Virus record (IMG/VR): IMGVR_UViG_3300035698_020835
Location: 1-37,658 of that record
Length of the DNA stretch: 37,658 nucleotides
Strand: one strand, 5' to 3'
From: a virus
The position numbers were made by a program, and so were the translations under genes. Shown here piece by piece: positions 7,786 to 13,727 of the stretch (positions within the stretch are counted from its first letter, which is position 1; each line of letters starts with the position of its first letter). The notes under the pieces were generated by a model, which was not told where the DNA came from, did not search any database, and saw only the letters and a list, made by a program, of their open reading frames with translations.

Positions 7786-8370
7786 TCATAGTTGTACTGA
7801 ACTGAAGGTGTAAACCCACACCCGCTCGTTTCTTTCCCAGGAGCCGGGGTAGATTTTATCAATAGATTCTCTGAATAGCTCACAAGATGACCTGAACTTT
7901 GTGCTGGGCGCGTAACCCTCTTTAGCGCAATCTTTCTCAGAAATTTCACTAAGACGCTCAACCCACACGCCGGTTATTTGAAGCGTGATCCTGGAAGCCC
8001 ACCGGGGCATACTCTTCGCGGATTTCCACACAATCTCTGATCTTGTGCCCTTGTTCATTTTTTGAGTTAAGGCATGGCTCGCTTCGTAAGCAATGCAACC
8101 CGTATTCCCGGACCACTTTTCTTTGACCCAGATTTTGTCGCCGACTTGGTGAGGGGCTTTAATTTCAGGCAACCAAGACCCAGCTTTTCTCATTGCTACG
8201 GGCGTCCCGGCGTCTACGCCAAAAAAACGACAGAAACCATCTTTCTCAACTTCGATTCTATCCACCCACTCACAAGGCTGTGGCTTTACAATCCGCCGCA
8301 CCTGAGTCTTACTCCTATCAAGCAGCTTCAAGATAGAATCTTCTGGGAATACCATTGAGCGCTCTTTCAT
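7786..8370 (-). CDS. ASCH-domain phage protein
   Basis: A 194-residue protein beginning MKERSMVFPEDSILKLLDR. Characteristic stretches: KTQVRRIVKPQP near the start, QVGDKIWVKEKW in the middle, PRWASRITLQITGVWVERL and the ending ERVWVYTF. This is a common phage family with an ASCH-like (PUA-related) fold, expected to bind RNA or modified nucleosides. The true start is ATG 8370: GGAGG precedes it and it overlaps the upstream TGA (ATGA). Some databases label relatives 'morphogenetic protein' without evidence. Its direct neighbour is a second ASCH-fold protein. Confidence 0.8.
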   Translation of the reverse strand: MKERSMVFPEDSILKLLDRSKTQVRRIVKPQPCEWVDRIEVEKDGFCRFFGVDAGTPVAMRKAGSWLPEIKAPHQVGDKIWVKEKWSGNTGCIAYEASHALTQKMNKGTRSEIVWKSAKSMPRWASRITLQITGVWVERLSEISEKDCAKEGYAPSTKFRSSCELFRESIDKIYPGSWERNERVWVYTFSSVQL

Positions 8371-8618
8371 CCTTCCCTCCGCGCAGTTTCTTGATAGCTG
8401 AAAACACAAAAATCAGGTCTTTGATTAAAGCTACTCATGTAAGTGATGTAGCCTTCAATTTCCCAGCCTGTATATTCATTCTTGGAAAGATTGTGCTCTT
8501 GCAAAACAAATTTTTCGTTGATTTGAAACTTATCATTGAACCGAATCTCGAATGATTTAGCGCCGCTCCAAGAGGCCGCAAATCCTTCGCGTGTGGCTTT
8601 TAGATAGTGAGTCTTCAC
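8367..8618 (-). CDS. DUF3850 / ASCH-like RNA-binding protein
   Basis: An 83-residue protein. The start (THYLKATREGF), SGAKSFEIRFNDKF and LQEHNLSKNEYTGWEIEG match the DUF3850 family (ASCH-like fold), small phage proteins with a conserved FE-x-R-x-ND core and an 'eYTG' motif. The start is GTG 8618, overlapping the TGA of the nuclease gene (GTGA). It is followed by another ASCH-fold gene overlapping by four bases, so the pair is probably co-translated. Substrate unknown. Confidence 0.78.
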   Translation of the reverse strand: MKTHYLKATREGFAASWSGAKSFEIRFNDKFQINEKFVLQEHNLSKNEYTGWEIEGYITYMSSFNQRPDFCVFSYQETARREG

Positions 8619-9487
8619 TTTTTCACCGCTTTCTTTTTAGCTCGCTTCATCCAGAATGGAACCGTCTCTTTTCCGCCGCCGCGTTTGTAGAATTGATAGA
8701 ATTTGCAGGTTTGCGCGAACCCGCAATGATCCTCGTTACAGTACCAGGATCCCTTCTTTGCTGGCATAAACACACCCGCCTTGACCCCGTAGAGAAAGAG
8801 ATTGATTTTGTCAACAACGGTCTTGTAATCGCGCTTGTCGCGTGTGGTGCTTAAAAGAACGCGCTTCTGAGTCTTTCCTGTGTCCACAAGGTTCTCGATA
8901 TGGATCGCCCTCGGGTCTTTCTTGTAGATCGCGCGAAAGGCAAGGCCATAGATCCCGAATTGGAGATCCCGGTCTACCTCACCCTGGCTCTTTGAGCGTT
9001 TACCTGTCTTAAGATCCACAATCTCGTCTTTATCTGAAATGAGATCAAGTTTCACAAGAAGATCATATTCCTCGTTAAGCTTGACTCGCTGGAACTCTTC
9101 AACAAGTTTTGGTTGATAGTGAGGCGCTACCTGATCGGTGTAAATTTGCGCTAGACCGACCGCCTGGTCCTTTTGTTTGCCAAGGACTATCTTGTACCCT
9201 ACCGACGCCTGTTCCTTCGTTAGAGTGACTCCCTCGTCCTTTACGCGCACATCAAAGGCATCAGCGGTTGCTTCTAGAATCTTCTTCGCGCTCAGGTCTA
9301 CATAGGTCTTGATCTTCTGCTTGAAATTTACCTCGGATCCCGCGTGGACGGCGGTGCCTTTGAGAAGGTAGGCTGTGGGTGGGACTCGCTCTTTTTCAAT
9401 CTTGTTGCGACGGTAGAACTCCCCACATTTCTCTAGATAGGCGTTGATGGCGGAATGGGATATATGCTTACGTTTTGACGTCTCCAT
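8615..9487 (-). CDS. PD-(D/E)XK nuclease, RecB/Cas4-like
   Basis: A 290-residue nuclease. The active-site series is readable: H48 in GTAVHAG, D148 in VKLDLI, D158 and K160 in IVDLKTGKR, Q176 and Y180 in LQFGIY. Four cysteines are placed as in Fe-S RecB/Cas4/AddB nucleases: C21 near the start and C250, C255 and C261 near the end, so a 4Fe-4S cluster is likely. The family cuts or resects DNA ends in recombination. AAGGAG lies about 10 bases before ATG 9487. The Lys-rich tail overlaps the next gene (GTGA). No CRISPR array is present, so a Cas role is not implied. Confidence 0.87.
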   Translation of the reverse strand: METSKRKHISHSAINAYLEKCGEFYRRNKIEKERVPPTAYLLKGTAVHAGSEVNFKQKIKTYVDLSAKKILEATADAFDVRVKDEGVTLTKEQASVGYKIVLGKQKDQAVGLAQIYTDQVAPHYQPKLVEEFQRVKLNEEYDLLVKLDLISDKDEIVDLKTGKRSKSQGEVDRDLQFGIYGLAFRAIYKKDPRAIHIENLVDTGKTQKRVLLSTTRDKRDYKTVVDKINLFLYGVKAGVFMPAKKGSWYCNEDHCGFAQTCKFYQFYKRGGGKETVPFWMKRAKKKAVKK

Positions 9488-9562
9488 TGCTCATGTCTCC
9501 TTAGCTCTCGGTTCATTTGGCGCCTGATAAGCCTGAATCTCACAATGAGCTTATCTTGGCGT

Positions 9563-9817
9563 TTAAGTAGATTTTTGAGTCGTTTTGAATTTTCCACGTT
9601 TTCGGGCCTCGCTTCTATAGAATTTCTCAAGGGCATCAAATTGAGCGTCTTGAGGGGCGGTTCCTTTTTCGAACCATCGCCAGATGGTGGGCCACTTGAC
9701 GCCGATGGTCTTGGCGATGCGGTACTTCGTTATTTTAAAGTCCTCAGTGAGAATAGTGATCATTTCCAGACCCTTCTCTCTTCGGAACTTCCTATACTCT
9801 TGAGCCATTGTATCCAT
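9563..9817 (-). CDS. Small HTH transcriptional regulator
   Basis: An 84-residue protein with a clear helix-turn-helix at residues of about 28-52: KITKYRIAKTIGVKWPTIWR followed by WFEKGTAP. This is the Cro/XRE-like arrangement found in small phage repressors. AAGGAG stands directly before ATG 9817. A strong promoter and a 14-bp perfect palindrome lie within 75 bases upstream, so autoregulation is likely. With no integrase in the genome, it is more likely an early-gene regulator than a lysogeny repressor. Confidence 0.75.
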   Translation of the reverse strand: MDTMAQEYRKFRREKGLEMITILTEDFKITKYRIAKTIGVKWPTIWRWFEKGTAPQDAQFDALEKFYRSEARKRGKFKTTQKST

Positions 9818-9841
9818 AGAACTCCTTGTCTTGATGATGAG

Positions 9842-9870
9842 AATATAGCTGAGAGTAGAAAAGTAGTCAA
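9842..9870 (-). promoter_or_regulatory. Strong sigma70-like promoter for the HTH gene
   Basis: Minus strand TTGACT (9870-9865), spacer of exactly 17 bases, TATATT (9847-9842). It is the best promoter match found in the window. It lies 25 bases before the start codon of the HTH regulator and drives the leftward cluster. A TAGCT...AGCTA inverted pair spans the promoter. Confidence 0.65.
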
Positions 9871-9877
9871 GCTATTT

Positions 9878-9891
9878 TGAAATATATTTCA
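9878..9891. promoter_or_regulatory. 14-bp perfect palindrome, candidate operator
   Basis: TGAAATATATTTCA is a perfect palindrome ending 8 bases upstream of the -35 box of the HTH-gene promoter. The size and position suit a dimeric small HTH protein, most simply the product of the adjacent gene. It is AT-rich, so it could also act as an UP element. Confidence 0.4.
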
Positions 9892-9929
9892 TACTTCGGC
9901 GGATTTTGAGGAAACTTGAGGGGAAGGGC

Positions 9930-10265
9930 CTAGTGTTTAAACGTATATTTTTTATGATACCGGCATTCGCAGCAAAATTTAGCATTTCTGCCATGCTCAC
10001 AATATTGGAGGTTTTTAAGTGGGCTGTGCCGTATTAGCGCCTCATTTTTCTTGAGAGCCTTTATCTTCCAACGATTAAGGCCACACCCTCTTTCAAACTC
10101 ATGCTTTTTGCGTAAGGTAATTACACGGCCAATGAGAGCCCGCTTCCAACCTTTCCTTGGTGGCCAAGCAACACTAAGGCAATTTGCCTGAGCTCTTTTA
10201 AGACCAACCCCTTTTGACATATTTGCTTCTAACCAAGACTTTGTTACCAAAAACATACCTTCCAT
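9930..10265 (-). CDS. Hypothetical protein with C-terminal Cys/His cluster
   Basis: A 111-residue basic protein. The N-terminal half (TKSWLEANMSKGVGLKRAQ, then AWPPRKGWKRALIGR) looks like a DNA-binding module. The C-terminus has CEHGRNAKFCCEC with a further His (YCEH ... CCECRYH), a probable zinc site. GAGGAG lies 2 bases from ATG 10265 and 11 bases from an in-frame ATG at 10256, so the start is uncertain by three codons. It is the first gene of the leftward cluster after the structured leader region. Confidence 0.55.
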   Translation of the reverse strand: MEGMFLVTKSWLEANMSKGVGLKRAQANCLSVAWPPRKGWKRALIGRVITLRKKHEFERGCGLNRWKIKALKKNEALIRHSPLKNLQYCEHGRNAKFCCECRYHKKYTFKH

Positions 10266-10322
10266 AGCTCCTCTTCCTATAGAAATTTATTAAACGACAT
10301 ACCCATCTGATTCCCTCCCCGC

Positions 10323-10530
10323 ATCAGTAGCAAGGACTCCCTCAGTGGTTCTCTAGCTTGCGAGGATCTACCGAGATGCGTGTTGAGTAGCCCTTGACTT
10401 ACTAGCCTATATTTTAGAGTCTGACCAAATTCAGCCCCGCTATTGCCAACGTATTGGGTGTACCGTTGCCTCCCCGCAACCGAGGGATTGGACCTCGGGT
10501 CAGGCGCATGCTTGACGGGCCTACTGATAA
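10323..10530. ncRNA. Candidate structured RNA in the leftward leader
   Basis: ATCAGTAG near one end and CTACTGAT near the other (minus-strand reading, within 10323-10530) form a perfect 8-bp closing stem across about 190 bases. Inside are several perfect hairpins: CCGAGG/CCTCGG with a 7-base loop (TCCAATC), GTTGC/GCAAC with a 6-base loop, and CCAA-TACG-TTGG with a UNCG-type tetraloop. The segment is GC-richer than the AT-rich DNA on both sides. The open frame across it has no ribosome site and a non-protein-like composition. It is downstream of the leftward promoters, so minus-strand transcription is likely, but strand is not proven. It is not a tRNA: no acceptor stem could be built. Confidence 0.4.
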
Positions 10531-10600
10531 GACATTCGGTTAATTTCTTAAAATAACCTGAAAAGAAAGCAATGGAAAAAATAGGAGAATCACTGAAGGC

Positions 10601-10640
10601 AAAAAAAAGACGGCCAGAGTTTTGAGGCTCTAGCCGTCTT
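10601..10640 (-). terminator. Strong intrinsic terminator, leftward
   Basis: On the minus strand, AAGACGGC-T-AGAG (10640-10628) pairs with CTCT-G-GCCGTCTT (10619-10607) around an 8-base loop, and the run of T continues to 10601 (8 T in total). The central pair is G-U only in the minus-strand RNA; on the plus strand it would be a C-A mismatch. The stem has therefore been kept for leftward transcripts. It stops transcription coming from the promoters at 10718-10792 unless antiterminated. Confidence 0.85.
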
Positions 10641-10686
10641 AGAAATGCGTGAGTGTCCCCATACGCGCCAACGTAAAGAGAACCAT
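10639..10686 (-). CDS. 15-codon leader peptide before the attenuator-like terminator
   Basis: Minus strand ATG at 10686, preceded by AGGAA at a normal distance, encodes MVLFTLARMGTLTHF and stops with TAA at 10641-10639. The stop codon lies exactly at the foot of the terminator hairpin (stem begins at 10640). A ribosome held at the stop would cover the 5' arm and block hairpin formation. GTGGGTGT and ACACTCAC in the same leader can pair (8 bp, one G-U), which gives an alternative structure. An in-frame upstream ATG (10755) lacks a ribosome site. Translation is predicted, not shown. Confidence 0.45.
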   Translation of the reverse strand: MVLFTLARMGTLTHF

Positions 10687-10717
10687 GGAAAGTTCCTGGA
10701 AGAACACCCACGTTTGA

Positions 10718-10726
10718 ATTATAACA
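10718..10726 (-). promoter_or_regulatory. Extended -10 promoter, leftward
   Basis: Minus strand TGTTATAAT (10726-10718) is a consensus -10 with the extended TGn motif; the -35 region is poor. Transcription would begin about 10711 and read through the leader peptide into the terminator at 10640, giving a 100-110 nt RNA if terminated. Confidence 0.5.
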
Positions 10727-10763
10727 GATTTGGGTTGACGCGCTATTTTTTCCATAGTTTTGA

Positions 10764-10792
10764 ATTATGCGCCTAAAAAAGTAAGATCGCAA
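10764..10792 (-). promoter_or_regulatory. Second leftward sigma70-like promoter
   Basis: Minus strand TTGCGA (10792-10787), 17-base spacer, CATAAT (10769-10764). It is upstream of and in tandem with the extended -10 promoter, aimed at the same leader and early cluster. Confidence 0.45.
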
Positions 10793-10895
10793 CATTTATT
10801 TTAAGCTTCCCTGCTAAAGTTCTGTTTGAACTATCCGTATATTTAATATATCCTTCTTTTATTACTAAAAAAGGGGGTATAGGGAAGTGGCGTGA

Positions 10896-10925
10896 TTGGC
10901 ATGCGCGAGCAAGGCCTAATAATAC
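10896..10925 (+). promoter_or_regulatory. Candidate rightward promoter for the late cluster
   Basis: TTGGCA (10896-10901) followed by TAATAC at 10920-10925 (spacer 18) or AATAAT at 10918-10923 (spacer 16), about 65 bases before the first rightward gene. Another weaker pair, TTGAAC (10826) and TATCCT (10849), lies upstream. The rest of 10793-10988 is AT-rich and shows nothing else. Confidence 0.35.
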
Positions 10926-10988
10926 ACTCCCACAAAAAACCCAAGACTACCTCAAAAAATACAAAGATTTCATTAGACCAAGGAACCA

Positions 10989-12275
10989 ATGAACCTGAGA
11001 ATTTCCGGGATTAAAATTGACCTCGTTCTCGTCCTACTTGGACTCTCCCCGCTTTTCTACTACATGGATCAATTAAACCCAAACATTCGATTGCAACAAA
11101 TTAGTTTCTTTTTGTACATGACCGTGTTGTTTGTTGCGGTAATGCACAACAATAAACTTATTGGCGCGTTCCTCCTTCTCTCCGCTGCCCATCTTTTCAT
11201 GTTTGGACCATCAGAATTTTATGTAGACAAGATGATCTTCCTTACGTGCGGGGCATTGATCTTTCACGCTGTAGCTTCTGGTTATGATGGGAAATATTGG
11301 CGGCATATTCTCCTTGCTGTGCTTGTGGTGAACCTCGTGCTCTCTTTGCTTCAGATGCAAGGAAAAGACATTTTTTTCTTCCAAAACCAAGAGGCGTCAG
11401 GTTTCTTCACATTGCCTAGTTATATGGGCATTTATGCCGCTGTGACCGCGCCGGTGCTTTTCACGCTCACGCCTTGGGCTCTTGTGCTCTCCGTAGGGGC
11501 GGTGCTACTTTCAAAGTCAATCTTTTCCTGTGTTGCGCTTGCGCTTGGGATGGGCTACTTTTTCACGCAGAGATACAAATTTCGCCCAACCCTTTATTTA
11601 TGCCTATTTATCGGGGCAATTGCTGGACTAATATTTTTGGTTGCGGTGAAGGACTCGTCCACTGGCCAATGGAGTCGGCGGGGCATGGTTTGGAAGATGG
11701 TTGCATCAAAGGCATTCAGGAGCCCATTTATTGGACACGGTGTAGGGAGCTATCAAAAAACAATGTTCATCGAGTTCCGAGGCCACGAGAACACTTATTT
11801 CCAAGTGAATGTCAAACCTGAGAATGAGGAACCTCTCAAAGCAAAGATCCTTGAAATTGCTCATGCCAACGGCACCGACACATCAAGGATTGAATCAATT
11901 CACTTTAAGCAACCCGGCGGTGTGTTCCATAATTTAAAGTTCATCATGGATGACTTGCGCGGAAAAAAAGAGAATGGTTTGCATGGATACATCTGGGATC
12001 ATCCGCATAATGAATACTTGAAAGTGTTTTACGAACATGGACTTTTGGGGTTACTGCTTGTTTTATTATTGGTGCGCCGGTGGGTTTTTAAGAATACAAG
12101 CGGCACAAGAATACTTGTTTTCTCATACAAACAACTTACCGAGCTAAGTGCGCTTAGAGCGAGTGCGCTTGCCATTGCTATCGTGAGCGTTGCTCATTTC
12201 CCTTTTCACATCCCGCGATTAGCTGCTATCATTATTTTTTTACTTGCAAAACTTGACTCTAAATTTAAACCATGA
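10989..12275 (+). CDS. O-antigen ligase/polymerase-like membrane protein
   Basis: A 428-residue polytopic membrane protein with about 10 hydrophobic segments. A large soluble loop at about residues 225-350 begins with the family landmark RGMVWKMVASKAF...GHGVGSYQ and ends with WDHPHNEYLKVFYEHGLLGL. This is the conserved Arg and the H-N-x-Y-L ... E-x-G pattern of Wzy/WaaL-type proteins. Cellular members polymerise or ligate O-antigen at the periplasmic face. In a phage it could alter the host surface and exclude other phages. AAGGA precedes the ATG at a good distance. It opens the rightward cluster and its stop overlaps an ATG (ATGA). Which of the two reactions it performs is not decidable. Confidence 0.78.
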   Translation: MNLRISGIKIDLVLVLLGLSPLFYYMDQLNPNIRLQQISFFLYMTVLFVAVMHNNKLIGAFLLLSAAHLFMFGPSEFYVDKMIFLTCGALIFHAVASGYDGKYWRHILLAVLVVNLVLSLLQMQGKDIFFFQNQEASGFFTLPSYMGIYAAVTAPVLFTLTPWALVLSVGAVLLSKSIFSCVALALGMGYFFTQRYKFRPTLYLCLFIGAIAGLIFLVAVKDSSTGQWSRRGMVWKMVASKAFRSPFIGHGVGSYQKTMFIEFRGHENTYFQVNVKPENEEPLKAKILEIAHANGTDTSRIESIHFKQPGGVFHNLKFIMDDLRGKKENGLHGYIWDHPHNEYLKVFYEHGLLGLLLVLLLVRRWVFKNTSGTRILVFSYKQLTELSALRASALAIAIVSVAHFPFHIPRLAAIIIFLLAKLDSKFKP

Positions 12276-12298
12276 CAACCAACAAGGAGATGAACACC

Positions 12299-12634
12299 AT
12301 GACCGCCAAAAAGAATAAAGAAAAGGAACCGGAACCGGAACCACAAGAGCAACCCGAAATGCTTCCAACAACGGACCCAGGCCCAGCGCAAGTTGGCGCC
12401 GCTCCTGTTGATGGAGTGGAAACGTCAGAGCCACAAGTAAACGCACCAAGCGAGACTTTAATGGGCAGCACAGTCATTGTCAGAACTGAGCAGAACAAAT
12501 ACCAGCCCGCGATTGTGACGCGTGTTTGGGGTCCTGACATTGTGGATTGCACTGTCTTCGGCTATACTGAGACACCAGCACGTAATATTCGGTCTGTTCA
12601 ACGAGGGCCAAACATCAATCAATGGCAAGGTTGA
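12299..12634 (+). CDS. Small phage protein with acidic-proline linker and SH3-like C-terminus
   Basis: A 111-residue protein. Its N-terminal half is disordered, with an EPEPEPQEQPE repeat. The C-terminal half (STVIVRTEQNKYQPAIVTRVW, then VDCTVFGYTE) resembles a small beta-barrel protein often found just before the packaging genes. The start at 12299 is favoured because AAGGAG ends 9 bases upstream. ATG 12272, overlapping the previous stop, is the alternative and would add 9 residues. Function unknown. Confidence 0.6.
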   Translation: MTAKKNKEKEPEPEPQEQPEMLPTTDPGPAQVGAAPVDGVETSEPQVNAPSETLMGSTVIVRTEQNKYQPAIVTRVWGPDIVDCTVFGYTETPARNIRSVQRGPNINQWQG

Positions 12635-12645
12635 TATTTTAAAAA

Positions 12646-12669
12646 GGGCACCTCTTCACGGGGGTGCCC
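12646..12669 (-). terminator. Hairpin with T-tract on the minus strand
   Basis: GGGCACC (12646-12652) and GGTGCCC (12663-12669) form a perfect 7-bp stem with a 10-base loop. Five A precede it on the plus strand, so in minus-strand RNA it is followed by TTTTT and could terminate leftward antisense transcription. In plus-strand RNA it has no U-tract. It lies in the 56-base gap before the small terminase gene and may also affect that gene's translation, as no Shine-Dalgarno site is evident there. Confidence 0.4.
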
Positions 12670-12690
12670 ACCTAAAAAAGTTAAACTTTT

Positions 12691-13164
12691 ATGAAAAGAA
12701 AACCTAAGATTCTCTCAACTCGTCAAAAGAAACTCATCGCTGAGATAAAGCGCCAACTCGCCGATGGTGAAGACATCAACATAACTACCGCTGGAAAAGT
12801 GGCAGGATACGCCTCTCCTTCAAACTCACACGACGCCGTAAAATCAAGCAACGTTCAGGACCGTCTTAAGGATTTCTATGAAACTTTGAGCAGTCAGGGA
12901 GCCACAGACGAAAAGGCCGCACGCGTTGTTGCTGAAGCCATGGACGCGGGCTCAGTGACCATCAAGACAATTCGCTCAAAAGGGAAGCCAAAAAATCGCA
13001 AGATTATTGTGGCAGACCACGGCACGCGGCTTCGCGCTGCAGAACTCTACACAAAGATTAGAAGATTGCTAATTCCTGTGACGGGAAAAATTGAAGTGGC
13101 GACAGAAGAGGGCGGAAGAACTGTGATTGTGGTAGGTGGCGCCGGACTGGATGAAATATTATGA
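12691..13164 (+). CDS. Terminase small subunit-like protein
   Basis: A 157-residue protein beginning MKRKPKILSTRQKKL. The N-terminal part (TTAGKVAGYASPSNSHDAVK) reads as a helix-turn-helix of the terminase-small type. The segment VADHGTRLRAAELYTKIRRL matches the 'DHxxRlkAaEl' helix common in phage small terminases, and the C-terminus is a short beta region. It is expected to bind the packaging site and recruit the large subunit encoded two genes downstream. No clear ribosome site precedes the ATG. The stop overlaps the next ATG (ATGA at 13161-13164). Confidence 0.7.
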   Translation: MKRKPKILSTRQKKLIAEIKRQLADGEDINITTAGKVAGYASPSNSHDAVKSSNVQDRLKDFYETLSSQGATDEKAARVVAEAMDAGSVTIKTIRSKGKPKNRKIIVADHGTRLRAAELYTKIRRLLIPVTGKIEVATEEGGRTVIVVGGAGLDEIL

Positions 13165-13727
13165 GCGATCTACAAAAAGACCTAGAGCAAGTATTTCTTG
13201 AAGAACTCAACAACAACTCAAGCCTTGAATATTCAGGGCATGCAGAACGGCTCGCGCAAAAAGCAATTGCATTCTTTCAACCCAGCGTGGACGCGTTTAT
13301 TGAACAAGCAGAACAAAACAAGTTCCTAACCTCCGCGACAGTGATCGCGCAGTGGCACCGGGCAATCACGCTGATTCGAGATATGGAAGAGGCGCTCTAC
13401 TTGCTTCCCATTTACACCGTTCCAAATGGTGAGCTCGCGGTAAGGTGCAAGGAGAACATAGGGAAGTTCTTTGATTACGGCCCGAACAAAAGCCTTCATG
13501 CAGTTATCTTGAAGGTCATCACTTCCAAAGCACTCCTGAGGGATGTTTATTATTTCCTTGAGTCGTTGATCAAACAATCCCAGAAAGCGGTAAAGCACGC
13601 AGAAGAACCCACCAAATCATATATCGAGAATCGCATTGAGATTATGGGAGACCTGAAGCAAGGAGTCTCAGAGATTATGGCGGCGGCGGGGGTTCTTGGT
13701 GACAATCTCGAAGAGCCTGAGAGTTAA
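13161..13727 (+). CDS. Hypothetical helical protein between the terminase genes
   Basis: A 188-residue, mainly helical acidic protein starting MSDLQKDLEQVFLEEL. It overlaps the small-terminase gene by four bases and the large-terminase frame by about 30 bases, so all three are probably translated as a unit. No motif identifies it. A packaging or DNA-processing accessory role is suggested by position only. Confidence 0.65.
   Translation: MSDLQKDLEQVFLEELNNNSSLEYSGHAERLAQKAIAFFQPSVDAFIEQAEQNKFLTSATVIAQWHRAITLIRDMEEALYLLPIYTVPNGELAVRCKENIGKFFDYGPNKSLHAVILKVITSKALLRDVYYFLESLIKQSQKAVKHAEEPTKSYIENRIEIMGDLKQGVSEIMAAAGVLGDNLEEPES

Noticed and set aside
8615-9487. CRISPR adaptation locus suggested by a Cas4-like nuclease
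   Set aside because: No cas1, cas2 or repeat array is present anywhere in the window, and phage RecB-like nucleases are common alone.
9433-9597. Possible 54-codon basic gene on the minus strand between the HTH and nuclease genes (GTG start at 9597)
   Set aside because: It overlaps the end of the HTH gene and about 55 bases of the nuclease gene, has a weak start site, and its Arg-rich sequence resembles a shadow frame. Not excluded, but not supported enough.
10440-10540. tRNA-like T-arm (CCGAGG-TCCAATC-CCTCGG) on the minus strand
   Set aside because: No acceptor stem, D-arm or anticodon arm can be built at the right distances, and loop position 55 is not T.
10277-10795. Open frame of 172 codons on the minus strand
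   Set aside because: It runs through the leader terminator hairpin and the structured-RNA candidate, has no ribosome site and has a non-protein-like composition. RNA structure explains the region better.
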